Part shown: piece after piece, positions 1 to 8,264 of the stretch
Layout of the letters: every line of letters begins with the position of its first letter
How positions within the stretch are numbered: position 1 is the first letter of the stretch
Assembly (NCBI RefSeq): GCF_003024385.1
Contig: NZ_PVZN01000021.1
Coordinates: 25,289 to 86,036, forward strand
DNA length: 60,748 nt
Reading direction: 5' to 3'
Origin: Pseudomonas sp. BBP2017
Lineage (GTDB): Bacteria > Pseudomonadota > Gammaproteobacteria > Pseudomonadales > Pseudomonadaceae
Program-made: the position numbers and the translations under genes
The notes under the pieces: generated by a model
Databases searched by the model: none
What the model saw: only the letters and a program-made list of their open reading frames with translations
What the model was told of the DNA's origin: nothing

Positions 1-859
1 GTCGACAACGCAGGCGATGTCGTCAGTGAAACCAATGCTGTTACCAGCACCGGTGGCAGCGATACCGTTTACAGCTACCTCGGGGCCTACACCCTTGGCA
101 GCAACGTAGAGAACCTGCGCCTGCTGGCAACCGGAGCGGCCAACGGCACCGGTAACAACCTCAATAACGTCATCTATGCAGGCGCCGGCAATAACGTCAT
201 CAATGGTGGCGCCGGTATCGATACCGTGTCCTATGCCTTTGCCACTGCGGCAGTGACCGCCAATCTGGGGCTGACCACCGCGCAAGCCACCGCTGGTTCT
301 GGCTCAGACACCCTGCTGAACTTCGAAAACCTCACAGGCAGTAACTATCACGACAAGCTGACCGGCAATGCGCTTGCAAACACCCTCAACGGTGGCCTGG
401 GTAACGACATCCTCAACGGCGCTGCCGGTGCCGACCGCCTGAACGGTGGCGACGGATCCGACAGCTATTATGTCGACAACGCAGGCGATGTCGTCAGTGA
501 AACCAATGCTGTTACCAGCACCGGTGGCAGCGATACCGTTTACAGCTACCTCGGGGCCTACACCCTTGGCAGCAACGTAGAGAACCTGCGCCTGCTGGCG
601 ACCGGAGCGGCCAACGGCACCGGTAACAGCCTCAATAACGTCATCTATGCAGGCGCCGGCAATAACGTCATCAATGGTGGCGCCGGTATCGATACCCTGT
701 CCTATGCCTTTGCCACTGCGGCAGTGACCGCCAATCTGGGGCTGACCACCGCGCAAGCTACCGGTGGTTCTGGCTCAGACACTCTGCTGAACTTCGAAAA
801 CCTCACAGGCAGTAACTATCACGACAAGCTGACCGGCAATGCGCTTGCAAACACCCTCA
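1..859 (+). repeat. 471-bp near-identical tandem repeat inside the RTX gene
   Basis: Bases 1-471 recur from base 472. The match continues to about 859, where the second copy runs into the terminal beta-roll. Only scattered single-base differences are visible. The unit is 157 codons, so the frame is kept. The first unit may continue upstream of the window. Confidence 0.9.
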
Positions 860-1263
860 CCGGCGGTGCCGGCAACGACACGCTCAGCGGTGGAGCCGGT
901 AATGACCTGCTGATCGGTGGTACGGGTCTGGACAAGCTTTATGGTGGCGCCGGGGCTGACAAATTCGACTTCAATGCCTTGACTGAAATGGGCCTGGGCG
1001 CTGCCCTTCGCGATGTCATTGGCGACTTCAAGACCAGCGAAGGCGACAAGATCGACCTGTCGACGCTGGACGCCAACCTGGCAACGGCAGCCAACGATGC
1101 GTTCAGCTTCATCGGCTCCAGCGCGTTCAGCAGCAATGCCACAGGGCAGCTACGGTTCGCCGGTGGCGTTCTCTACGGCAGCACTGACGCCGATACCGCC
1201 GCTGAGTACGAAATTCAGTTGCTGGGGGTGAGCACACTGAAAGTTACCGATCTGATTGCCTGA
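1..1263 (+). CDS. RTX calcium-binding exoprotein, C-terminal part (5' end outside window)
   Basis: The frame is open from base 1 to a TGA at 1261-1263, so only the last 420 residues of a larger protein are visible. The C-terminus has glycine/aspartate nonapeptides (GGAGNDTLS, GGAGNDLLI and relatives, about residues 288-323), which form calcium-binding beta-rolls in RTX proteins. A serralysin-type C-terminal domain follows and ends in a short hydrophobic tail (VTDLIA), as expected for an uncleaved type I secretion signal. Upstream, a 157-residue module (YVDNAGDVVSE..., ...NLTGSNYHDKLTGN) is present twice. The type I secretion operon just downstream is its likely exporter. No catalytic domain lies in the visible part, so it could be an adhesin, protease, lipase or other RTX enzyme. 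Confidence 0.85.
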   Translation, partial: VDNAGDVVSETNAVTSTGGSDTVYSYLGAYTLGSNVENLRLLATGAANGTGNNLNNVIYAGAGNNVINGGAGIDTVSYAFATAAVTANLGLTTAQATAGSGSDTLLNFENLTGSNYHDKLTGNALANTLNGGLGNDILNGAAGADRLNGGDGSDSYYVDNAGDVVSETNAVTSTGGSDTVYSYLGAYTLGSNVENLRLLATGAANGTGNSLNNVIYAGAGNNVINGGAGIDTLSYAFATAAVTANLGLTTAQATGGSGSDTLLNFENLTGSNYHDKLTGNALANTLTGGAGNDTLSGGAGNDLLIGGTGLDKLYGGAGADKFDFNALTEMGLGAALRDVIGDFKTSEGDKIDLSTLDANLATAANDAFSFIGSSAFSSNATGQLRFAGGVLYGSTDADTAAEYEIQLLGVSTLKVTDLIA

Positions 1264-1279
1264 TAGAGGGTGAGCGCAT

Positions 1280-1315
1280 AACAAAAGGCTACCTTTGGTA
1301 GCCTTTTGTTTTTCT
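1280..1315 (+). terminator. Rho-independent terminator after the RTX gene
   Basis: A perfect stem of about 11 bp (ACAAAAGGCTA / TAGCCTTTTGT) with a 7-nt loop is followed by a T-rich run, 17 bp after the RTX stop. The rest of the gap to the next gene (1316-1578) shows no gene. It must hold the start signals of the secretion operon, but I see no convincing promoter there. Confidence 0.85.
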
Positions 1316-1578
1316 TTCGGTTGCAGGATCGAACGAAGTTTTTTATCGAGCTTGAATCTTTCTGCTCACGTCGATACTCACTTCCCTCCCCCGTAATAAC
1401 CCGCTCATGATCAAGTACTTGCGGCCGATGAAGTAGTTGTGTGAACGGGGCTGCGCACAGTTCATTAGTTAGCAGCAAAGTGCTAGCATCAGCCGCCTTA
1501 AATGCTCTGCAAGCATTTACCAGCCTGACAATAGCGCAACTGGCATCTTCTCTAACGTGTCTCTATCTTGTGGATTTT

Positions 1579-3300
1579 ATGCGCCTTTTTCTTGACCCCA
1601 AGCGAGATATCGATGCAGCGTTGCTGCGCTATCGCAGTCTTTTTGGTGTGCTCGCATTGTTCAGTGGGGTGATCAACCTTTTAATGTTGGTCCCCTCCAT
1701 CTACATGATGCAGGTTTTCGATCGAGTCCTGACCAGCCGTAACGAAACCACGCTACTGATGCTGAGTTTAATACTGCTCGGCCTCTTTGCCCTCAGCAGT
1801 GCTCTGGAGTGGGTCCGTGGCCAGGTCATGATCAAGATGAGCGCAGGTCTTGACGCGCAGCTTGGAGAGCGTGTGTTCAACGCCGCGTTTGAGCGAAGCC
1901 TGAAGGAACACACTTCCAACCCGGCGCAAGTACTCAGTGACCTCAACAATATTCGCCAGTTCGTCACCGGCCCGGCGCTGATTGCGCTTTTCGATGCGCC
2001 GTGGCTACCAATATACGTCATCGCCACCTTTCTCTTTCACCCTTGGCTGGGGGTATTTACGGTAATAGGGGCGGTCATCCTTGGCGCGCTGGGTGTCTGC
2101 AACGAACTGGCCACCCGCAAGAGCATGAGTGAAGCCAATCGATTGTCCGTCTCCTCCTCCAGCTATGTGAACAGCACGCTGCAGAATGCTGAAGTCATTC
2201 AGGCAATGGGCATGCTTACTCCCCTGCGCCGCCGCTGGTTCAATGTGCAGCAGCGTGTCATCACTGAACAGGGTGAGGCCAGTGACCGCAGCTCGCGAAT
2301 TGCGGCCATATCCCGTTTCATACGCATGACCTGGCAATCCCTGGCGCTGGGTTTGGGCGCGGTGCTGGTGATGGAAAACCAAATTTCCGCCGGGGTAATG
2401 ATCGCTGTGTCGGTGCTGTTGGGTCGGGCTCTGGCACCCGCCGAAGCGCTGATAGGCTCTTGGAAACAAATGGGCAATACCAAGAGCAGCTACGAGCGCT
2501 TGAATCGCCTGTTTAGCGAGTTCCCCGATGCGTCGGCGCGCATGCCGCTGCCAGCGCCAACCGGTGCACTGAGCATCGACAAACTGGTGATTACCCCTCC
2601 GGGCATGCAGCGAGCTGCCGTAAACGGTGTAACGATAAGCTTGGCCAAAGGCGAGGTCCTGGCGATTATCGGCCCCAGCGCTTCGGGCAAGTCTTCGTTG
2701 GCCCGGGCCATTGTTGGCATCTGGCCCGCGAACCAAGGTTCTGTGCGTCTGGACAACGCCGACGTCAATCAATGGTCACGCGAAGCACTGGGCCCTTATC
2801 TGGGCTACCTGCCACAGGACATCGAGCTGTTCGACGGCACCATCGCCGAAAACATTGCACGCTTTGGTGAAGTTGACGCGGTAAAAGTCATCGAAGCGGC
2901 GCGGATGGCCGGCATTCACCAAATGATTCTGCATTTCCCCAAAGGTTACGACACGCTGCTGGGCGTTGGCGGGCTGGGCCTGTCGGGTGGTCAGAAACAG
3001 CGTATCGGCCTGGCACGCGCACTCTACGGTGCCCCGCCGCTGGTGGTGCTGGATGAACCCAACTCCAATCTGGACGAAGCCGGCGAAGCGGCTCTGGTGC
3101 AGGCCGTACATGTGTTGAAGGCAGCCGGCAGCACCGTGGTGCTGGTGACCCACCGGCCGAACATTCTCGGTGTCGTCGACAAACTGTTGTTCCTCAGGGA
3201 TGGCCTACAGCATCTGTTCGGCCCTCGGGATCAGGTGCTCAAGGCTCTGCTGCCACCCCCCGTGCAGAAGTCCGCCGAACCCAGTAATCAACAAGCCTGA
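1579..3300 (+). CDS. Type I secretion system permease/ATPase (AprD/PrtD family)
   Basis: This inner-membrane ABC exporter of 573 residues should power secretion of the upstream RTX protein. The N-terminal half has hydrophobic segments (for example FSGVINLLMLVPSIYMMQVF). The ATPase half has Walker A GPSASGKSS near residue 365, signature LSGGQKQRIGLARAL near 468 and Walker B LVVLDEPNSNLD near 488. I chose ATG 1579 because the protein then begins MRLFLDPKRDI, as family members do; the frame also stays open upstream to a GTG at 1441. It lacks the N-terminal peptidase-like domain of LapB-type exporters, so it belongs to the protease/lipase exporter branch. It is the first gene of a three-gene operon. 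Confidence 0.92.
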   Translation: MRLFLDPKRDIDAALLRYRSLFGVLALFSGVINLLMLVPSIYMMQVFDRVLTSRNETTLLMLSLILLGLFALSSALEWVRGQVMIKMSAGLDAQLGERVFNAAFERSLKEHTSNPAQVLSDLNNIRQFVTGPALIALFDAPWLPIYVIATFLFHPWLGVFTVIGAVILGALGVCNELATRKSMSEANRLSVSSSSYVNSTLQNAEVIQAMGMLTPLRRRWFNVQQRVITEQGEASDRSSRIAAISRFIRMTWQSLALGLGAVLVMENQISAGVMIAVSVLLGRALAPAEALIGSWKQMGNTKSSYERLNRLFSEFPDASARMPLPAPTGALSIDKLVITPPGMQRAAVNGVTISLAKGEVLAIIGPSASGKSSLARAIVGIWPANQGSVRLDNADVNQWSREALGPYLGYLPQDIELFDGTIAENIARFGEVDAVKVIEAARMAGIHQMILHFPKGYDTLLGVGGLGLSGGQKQRIGLARALYGAPPLVVLDEPNSNLDEAGEAALVQAVHVLKAAGSTVVLVTHRPNILGVVDKLLFLRDGLQHLFGPRDQVLKALLPPPVQKSAEPSNQQA

Positions 3301-3307
3301 GGCGTCA

Positions 3308-4642
3308 ATGCAAGCCATTCAGAACGACATGTTGCCCCCTACACCAGCACCCGATGCGGATGCCGTGGGCATTGCCCGCTTCGGCGTATGGCTGTTGATC
3401 TTGAGCCTGGGTGGCTTTTTCCTGTGGGCAGGCCTGGCCCCGCTGGATCGTGGGGTGGTGGGCAGCGGCACCGTGGTAGTTTCTGGCGAGCGCAAGACCG
3501 TCCAGTCGCGCACGGGCGGCATGATCGACCGCATCCTGGTGCGCGAAGGCGACCAAGTGCAGCAAGGTCAGGTGGTGGTGCAACTCAATATCGTCCAGAC
3601 GCAATCGCAGCTGGATGTCGCATTAGGGCAATGGCTGAGCGCACGCGCCATTGAAGAGCGGCTAATGGCCGAGCGCCTGGGCCGCGATAGTATCCAGTGG
3701 TCGCCAGAGATGCAGGCCAAGGCAAGCGACCCGCGGGCTCGCGCAGCGATGGAGCTGCAAGGCTACTTATTCGCCACTCGCCGTGCCGAACTGGCCAGCC
3801 GGATGAAAATCAGTCAACACGAAGTCACCTCGCTCAACGAGCAACTGGCCGGTTACCAAGAGATCAAGCGCAGCCACGCGGCACAATTTCAATTCCAGCA
3901 GCAAGCGCTTAAAGGCCTGCGCGAACTGGCCCGGGAAGGCTATCTGCCACGCAACCGGCTGTTCGAAGCCGAGAGCAATGCCGCGCAACTCGGCGCCCAG
4001 CTGGCCTCTACAATTTCCGACATCGGTCGCACGCGCCAGTCGATCAACGAAAGCAAACTCAAGGCCTTGCGACAAGAGCAGGTTTTCCGCAGTGAAGCCG
4101 AGTCGCAACTGACTCAGGTTTCCGCACAAACCTCGAGCCTGACGGATCAGATCAAATCGTTTGAGTTCGAGGTGCAAAGCGCCTCCATTGTCGCGCCGGT
4201 CGCGGGACAGGTGATGGGCCTGAGCGTGCACACGGTCGGCGGCATCGCAGCCGCCGGGCAACGCCTGATGGACATCGTCCCGCTAGGTGCGAGCTGGATG
4301 GTCAAAGTGCAATTCCCGCCGATGATGGCCGACCGACTCAGGCCAGGGCTACCGGTTGATCTGCGCTTTGGATCGTTGCAGCGGGTTCATACTCCCGTCA
4401 TTGTCGGTAAGGTCGCCACTGTGTCGGCTGACCAGTTGATCGACGAACATAGCAACTCACCGTACTTCTCGGTGGAAGTGTCCGTCAGCCCGGAAGACAC
4501 CCTTCTTCTCCGCGACCTGGGCCTGGAGATCAAACCGGGTATGCAGGCCGAAGTACTGGTCAAAACCGGCGAGCGCACACTTGCCAACTACCTGATGCAA
4601 CCGATTACCGAGCGCATGGCCGGTGCTTTCAAGGAAGAATGA
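3308..4642 (+). CDS. HlyD-family membrane fusion protein of the type I secretion system (AprE/PrtE type)
   Basis: This periplasmic adaptor of 444 residues would link the ABC exporter to the outer-membrane channel. It has a short cytoplasmic N-terminus, one membrane segment (about residues 27-46), a lipoyl/barrel-sandwich start (VVSGERKTVQS...VREGDQVQQGQ), a long helical hairpin (about 110-280) and a C-terminal beta domain (IVAPVAGQVMGL onward). The ATG at 3308 lies 8 bp after the previous stop. The stop codon overlaps the start of the next gene, so the three genes are probably translationally coupled. Confidence 0.92.
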   Translation: MQAIQNDMLPPTPAPDADAVGIARFGVWLLILSLGGFFLWAGLAPLDRGVVGSGTVVVSGERKTVQSRTGGMIDRILVREGDQVQQGQVVVQLNIVQTQSQLDVALGQWLSARAIEERLMAERLGRDSIQWSPEMQAKASDPRARAAMELQGYLFATRRAELASRMKISQHEVTSLNEQLAGYQEIKRSHAAQFQFQQQALKGLRELAREGYLPRNRLFEAESNAAQLGAQLASTISDIGRTRQSINESKLKALRQEQVFRSEAESQLTQVSAQTSSLTDQIKSFEFEVQSASIVAPVAGQVMGLSVHTVGGIAAAGQRLMDIVPLGASWMVKVQFPPMMADRLRPGLPVDLRFGSLQRVHTPVIVGKVATVSADQLIDEHSNSPYFSVEVSVSPEDTLLLRDLGLEIKPGMQAEVLVKTGERTLANYLMQPITERMAGAFKEE

Positions 4643-5964
4643 CAGTGCGCGCACATATAGCCCTGCTCTCTTTGTGCTGGTCGTGCCAGCTCCTGGCTGG
4701 CGATGATCAATTTTCGCTGGTCGCCCTTTACGACGCCTCCAGGCTGAATGACGCGACATATCAGGTTGCCGACCATGACTATGAGGCGTCACGCCAGGAG
4801 ATAGCCATCGGTCGCAGCGGCTTGCTGCCACAGGTTGCCATCAACTCCCGATATGGCCACGGCGGACAGTTCGAAAAGCAGTCCCCGGCCAATGGCCAGG
4901 ACGACCAGTTCGCGTCTGACAGCGTTGCCCTCTCGGTCAGCCAGCCGCTCTACAACAAAGGTCGCTGGGCCTCGTACGAACAGGCCAAGGCTCGAGCGAA
5001 ATTGGGCGAAGAGCAGCACGAAGGCGCCGGACAAGGGTTATTCGATCGTGTGGTGGAAGCCTATTTCGACATCGCGCAAGTGGAAAACGAGCTGAAGCTA
5101 ACGACCCAGCAAAAAGCATCCATCGAAGCCTTGGCCAAGCAGTCCAGTCGTTTGTTTGAAGCCGGTGAAGGCACAATCACGGACCTTGAAGAGGCTCAGG
5201 CCCGACTGGACTTGACTCGCGCCCAGGAAATCGAATTGCAGGCTCGGCGCCGGGCCGCGCTACGTAAACTCTCGGGCCGCTCTGGCATCACCGTGGGAAA
5301 CATCCCCGAGATGCAGGAAAAACTGCCGGCAACAGTCTTATTGGCCCCCGAGGAAGATCTCGACTACTGGATGCTGAAGGCCGAGCAGGCCGGTTCAAAG
5401 CTGGGCGTCAGCCGCGCCTCGATCGACGTTGCCGAAGCCAACTGGAAACTGCAGCAATCCGGACACTATCCGACCGTGGCGCTGAGCGGCCGCTTGTCGC
5501 GTGTCGGCCAGAGCGACGTCAATGACCTTTCCCAACGCCAGTCCACTTACTACCTGGGCGTGGTGATCGACATTCCGTTGTATCAAGGCGGGGGAGTCAG
5601 TGCCTCCTCCGAAAAGGCGCGCGCAGCCCTGGAAAGCGCCCGTTCGAGTTACGACGCCCAACGCCAGCAAATGGCCGAAGATATCGAGGGCAATTACCTC
5701 GGTGTGGTGGCCGGTTTCGAGAAGAGCAAGGCGCTGGTAACCGCGGTGCGCTCAAGCCAGGTTGCCCTGACGTCAGCTGAAAAAGGCTACCAGGCGGGCG
5801 TACGCTCCACGGTGGAAATTCTCGACGCCCAGCAGCGTCTATACTCCGCCAAACGGGATCTGCTCGATACCAAACTGGCCATGCTGCAAAGCTATGTAAA
5901 CCTGCAAACCCGAACCGGACAAATGACCCGCAGCCAGTTGGAAAAGATACAGGGGTTGTTATGA
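4639..5964 (+). CDS. TolC-family outer-membrane channel of the type I secretion system (AprF/PrtF type)
   Basis: This outer-membrane efflux protein of 441 residues completes the exporter. The start shows a short signal peptide (HIALLSLCWSCQLLAG). The protein has the duplicated helical pattern of TolC proteins, with paired motifs such as EAYFDIAQVENELKL in the first half and VEILDAQQRLYSAKRDLLD in the second. Its start overlaps the previous stop by four bases (ATGA). The stop codon lies 11 bp before an IS66 end, so the insertion just missed the gene and may have removed its native terminator. Confidence 0.92.
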   Translation: MTVRAHIALLSLCWSCQLLAGDDQFSLVALYDASRLNDATYQVADHDYEASRQEIAIGRSGLLPQVAINSRYGHGGQFEKQSPANGQDDQFASDSVALSVSQPLYNKGRWASYEQAKARAKLGEEQHEGAGQGLFDRVVEAYFDIAQVENELKLTTQQKASIEALAKQSSRLFEAGEGTITDLEEAQARLDLTRAQEIELQARRRAALRKLSGRSGITVGNIPEMQEKLPATVLLAPEEDLDYWMLKAEQAGSKLGVSRASIDVAEANWKLQQSGHYPTVALSGRLSRVGQSDVNDLSQRQSTYYLGVVIDIPLYQGGGVSASSEKARAALESARSSYDAQRQQMAEDIEGNYLGVVAGFEKSKALVTAVRSSQVALTSAEKGYQAGVRSTVEILDAQQRLYSAKRDLLDTKLAMLQSYVNLQTRTGQMTRSQLEKIQGLL

Positions 5965-6057
5965 GCCCCTGGTATGTATGCGGTCCATGACCCACATTCA
6001 AAGCCGTCTTCTGATCCCCGATGCTGTGCTCCCGAATTCCCCTGGAGCCCGCCCGCC

Positions 6058-6417
6058 ATGATGCGACCCGACGCCAAAGTCGAAAAGGTGTACCTCTACC
6101 CCAAGCCGGTGAACTTCCGAAAATCAATCGACGGCCTGGCCGCCCTGGTCGAGCTGGACATCAAAGTCGCGGTATTCGACCCCGTGCTTTTCATTTTCCT
6201 GAATCGCTACCGCAACCGCGTCAAAGTGTTGTACTGGGAACGCAACGGCTTCTGCTTATGGCTCAAGCGCCTCGAATCCGAGCGTTTCAAAACTTCGCCC
6301 GATGAGGTGGACGAGGCTATCGTCCTGACCGTGTAGGAACTGAACTGGTTGCTGGATGGATTTGATCTCTGGCGCAATCGCCCTCACAAGGTTTTGACTC
6401 CAAGAATCGTTGCCTGA
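6058..6417 (+). pseudogene. tnpB: IS66 tnpB with an in-frame amber codon
   Basis: The product reads MMRPDAKVEKVYLYPKPVNF... and matches the intact TnpB at 11874-12233. A TAG at 6334-6336 stands where the other copy has a glutamine codon (VLTV-stop-ELNWLLDGF). The frame then continues in register to a TGA at 6415-6417. The predicted product is 92 residues instead of 119. IS66 transposition normally needs TnpB, so this copy is probably immobile unless the amber codon is suppressed or TnpB is supplied in trans. Confidence 0.85.
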
Positions 6418-6434
6418 CGGGTATAATCCCCGGC

Positions 6435-7979
6435 ATGAATTTGATGCCCGAAGACCTTCCCGATGATCCTGTTTTGCTCAAGCAAATGTTGCTTGAGGCA
6501 CTCAATCGTCAGCAAGTAACAGCTGAGGCCTACCAGACTCATATCGTCGATTTGAAAGAACAGATCAAGCTGCTGCGCGACCGTTTGTTCGGACGCAAAT
6601 CCGAGCAGACCGTCGAGTCCAACACGCCGCAACTGGCGTTGTTCAATGAGCCCGAAAGCGAGCCAATGCTCCCAGTCGGCGACGCTGACGAAGAGGTGGT
6701 TGCTTCTACGCCACGTCGCGGCAAACGCAAGCCACTGTCGGCTGATCTGCCGCGTATCGAAGTCATCCACGAACTGCCCGAACACGAACTGACCTGTGCC
6801 TGCGGTTGCCGCAAGCATGTCATTGGCGAAGAAACCAGCGAGCAGTTGGACATCGTGCCGATGCAGATTCGCGTGATCAAACACGTGCGCAAAGTTTACG
6901 GTTGCCGTGGTTGTGAAACGGCGTCGGTCACCGCTGACAAACCAGCTCAGTTGATCGAAAAGAGCATGGCCAGTCTGAGCGTTCTGGCGATGTTGCTGAC
7001 CACCAAGTATGTCGATGGCTTGCCGCTGCATCGCTTCGAGACGGTACTGAGTCGACACGGTATCGATATCCCGCGTCAAACCCTGGCACGCTGGATTATC
7101 CAGTGCGGTGAACACTTGCAACCGTTGCTGAACCTGATGCGTGATCGGTTGCTGGAAAGCCCGGTCATCCACTGCGATCAAACCCGCGTGCAGGTACTGA
7201 AAGAACCGGATCGAGACCCGACCAGCCAATCCTGGATGTGGGTGCAGGCTAGCGGGCCGCCGGATCGCAAGGTCGTGCTCTTCGACTACACCTCCAACCG
7301 TGCGCAGGATGTGCCGCTGCGTCTGCTGGAAAGTTATCGTGGCTATGTCATGACCGACGATTATTCCGGATATAACGCTCTGGCGTTACAACCGGGCGTG
7401 GAGCGTCTGGCGTGCATGGCGCATGCGCGACGCAGGTTTGTCGAAGCGCAAAAAGTGCAGCCTAAGGGCAAGACGGGTCGGGCCGATATCGCGCTGACGG
7501 TGATCAACAAGCTGTACGGCATCGAGCGTGAACTCAAGGACGTCAGCGATGAGCAGCGATTTATCGTTCGTCAGGAAAAGAGTCTACCGGTCCTGACCCA
7601 GTTGAAAAGCTGGCTGGATAAAACACAGTCACAGGTGACGCCACAAAGCGTTCTGGGCAAGGCTGTTAATTATCTGGCCAGTAACTGGAGCCGGCTGGAG
7701 TGTTACGTGGAGGCTGGTTTTTTACCGATCGACAACAACGCCGCCGAAAGGGCGATCAAGCCGTTTGTGATCGGGCGCAAGGCCTGGCTGTTCAGCGATA
7801 CGTCCAAAGGGGCGACTGCCAGTGCCCAGATATACAGCTTGGTCGAGACCGCCAAGGTCAACGGCCAAGAGCCCTATACGTGGCTGCGCCAGGTACTGGA
7901 GCGACTGCCGCATGCGCAGTCGGTCGCCGACTACGAAGCGTTGCTGCCGTGGAACTGCTCACCGGAAATGCCACGGTAA
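6435..7979 (+). CDS. tnpC: IS66-family transposase TnpC (left copy)
   Basis: This 514-residue DDE transposase appears intact. It has an N-terminal coiled region, a cysteine cluster (CACGCRKHV ... YGCRGCE) of the IS66 zinc-finger type, and the catalytic acidic residues in HCDQTRVQVLKEP, YVMTDDYSGYN and NNAAERAIKPFVIGRKAWL. It follows the broken tnpB closely. Cargo-like genes with lower GC begin after its right end. Confidence 0.93.
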   Translation: MNLMPEDLPDDPVLLKQMLLEALNRQQVTAEAYQTHIVDLKEQIKLLRDRLFGRKSEQTVESNTPQLALFNEPESEPMLPVGDADEEVVASTPRRGKRKPLSADLPRIEVIHELPEHELTCACGCRKHVIGEETSEQLDIVPMQIRVIKHVRKVYGCRGCETASVTADKPAQLIEKSMASLSVLAMLLTTKYVDGLPLHRFETVLSRHGIDIPRQTLARWIIQCGEHLQPLLNLMRDRLLESPVIHCDQTRVQVLKEPDRDPTSQSWMWVQASGPPDRKVVLFDYTSNRAQDVPLRLLESYRGYVMTDDYSGYNALALQPGVERLACMAHARRRFVEAQKVQPKGKTGRADIALTVINKLYGIERELKDVSDEQRFIVRQEKSLPVLTQLKSWLDKTQSQVTPQSVLGKAVNYLASNWSRLECYVEAGFLPIDNNAAERAIKPFVIGRKAWLFSDTSKGATASAQIYSLVETAKVNGQEPYTWLRQVLERLPHAQSVADYEALLPWNCSPEMPR

Positions 7980-8264
7980 ACGGGAAGTACATCTGGCGGT
8001 AGGTGTACTTCGTGGATCGCATACAGTCAAACCCAGAGGCGTGGAGGAATCATTACTAATTCGGACGAAGGCTGGGAATGTTAGATTCAAAACAGCCGGC
8101 CAATGTTGCAGTTCAGGCGATTTCTCCCATGGCGCGATTGGGATAGAATCGAATCACGATTAGACGTATGCTTGAGAGGTACGATGATCTAAGAATACGT
8201 TCATGCAGCTACAACTGCACACCAACTCCCCATGTAAAAATAACATATAAAGAAGAGCCATATA

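Larger units (their letters stand above)
5976..8024 (+). mobile_element. IS66-family insertion sequence, left copy (IS-A)
   Basis: The ends are imperfect inverted repeats: GTATGCGGTCCATGACCCAC at 5976 and, on the other strand, GTATGCGATCCACGAAGTAC ending at 8024. It carries tnpB and tnpC; the 82 bp before tnpB leave no room for tnpA. The flanking octamers (CCTGGTAT and AGTCAAAC) do not match, so no 8-bp target duplication remains. It is related to but not identical with the second IS66 at 11789. Confidence 0.85.

Noticed and set aside
1..471. CRISPR array or short direct repeats at the left edge
   Set aside because: The repeats are long, coding and in frame with RTX modules; no short repeat-spacer pattern was seen anywhere in the window.
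1579..3300. LapB-type adhesin exporter
   Set aside because: The N-terminal peptidase-like domain of LapB is missing; the protein is of the AprD/PrtD type.
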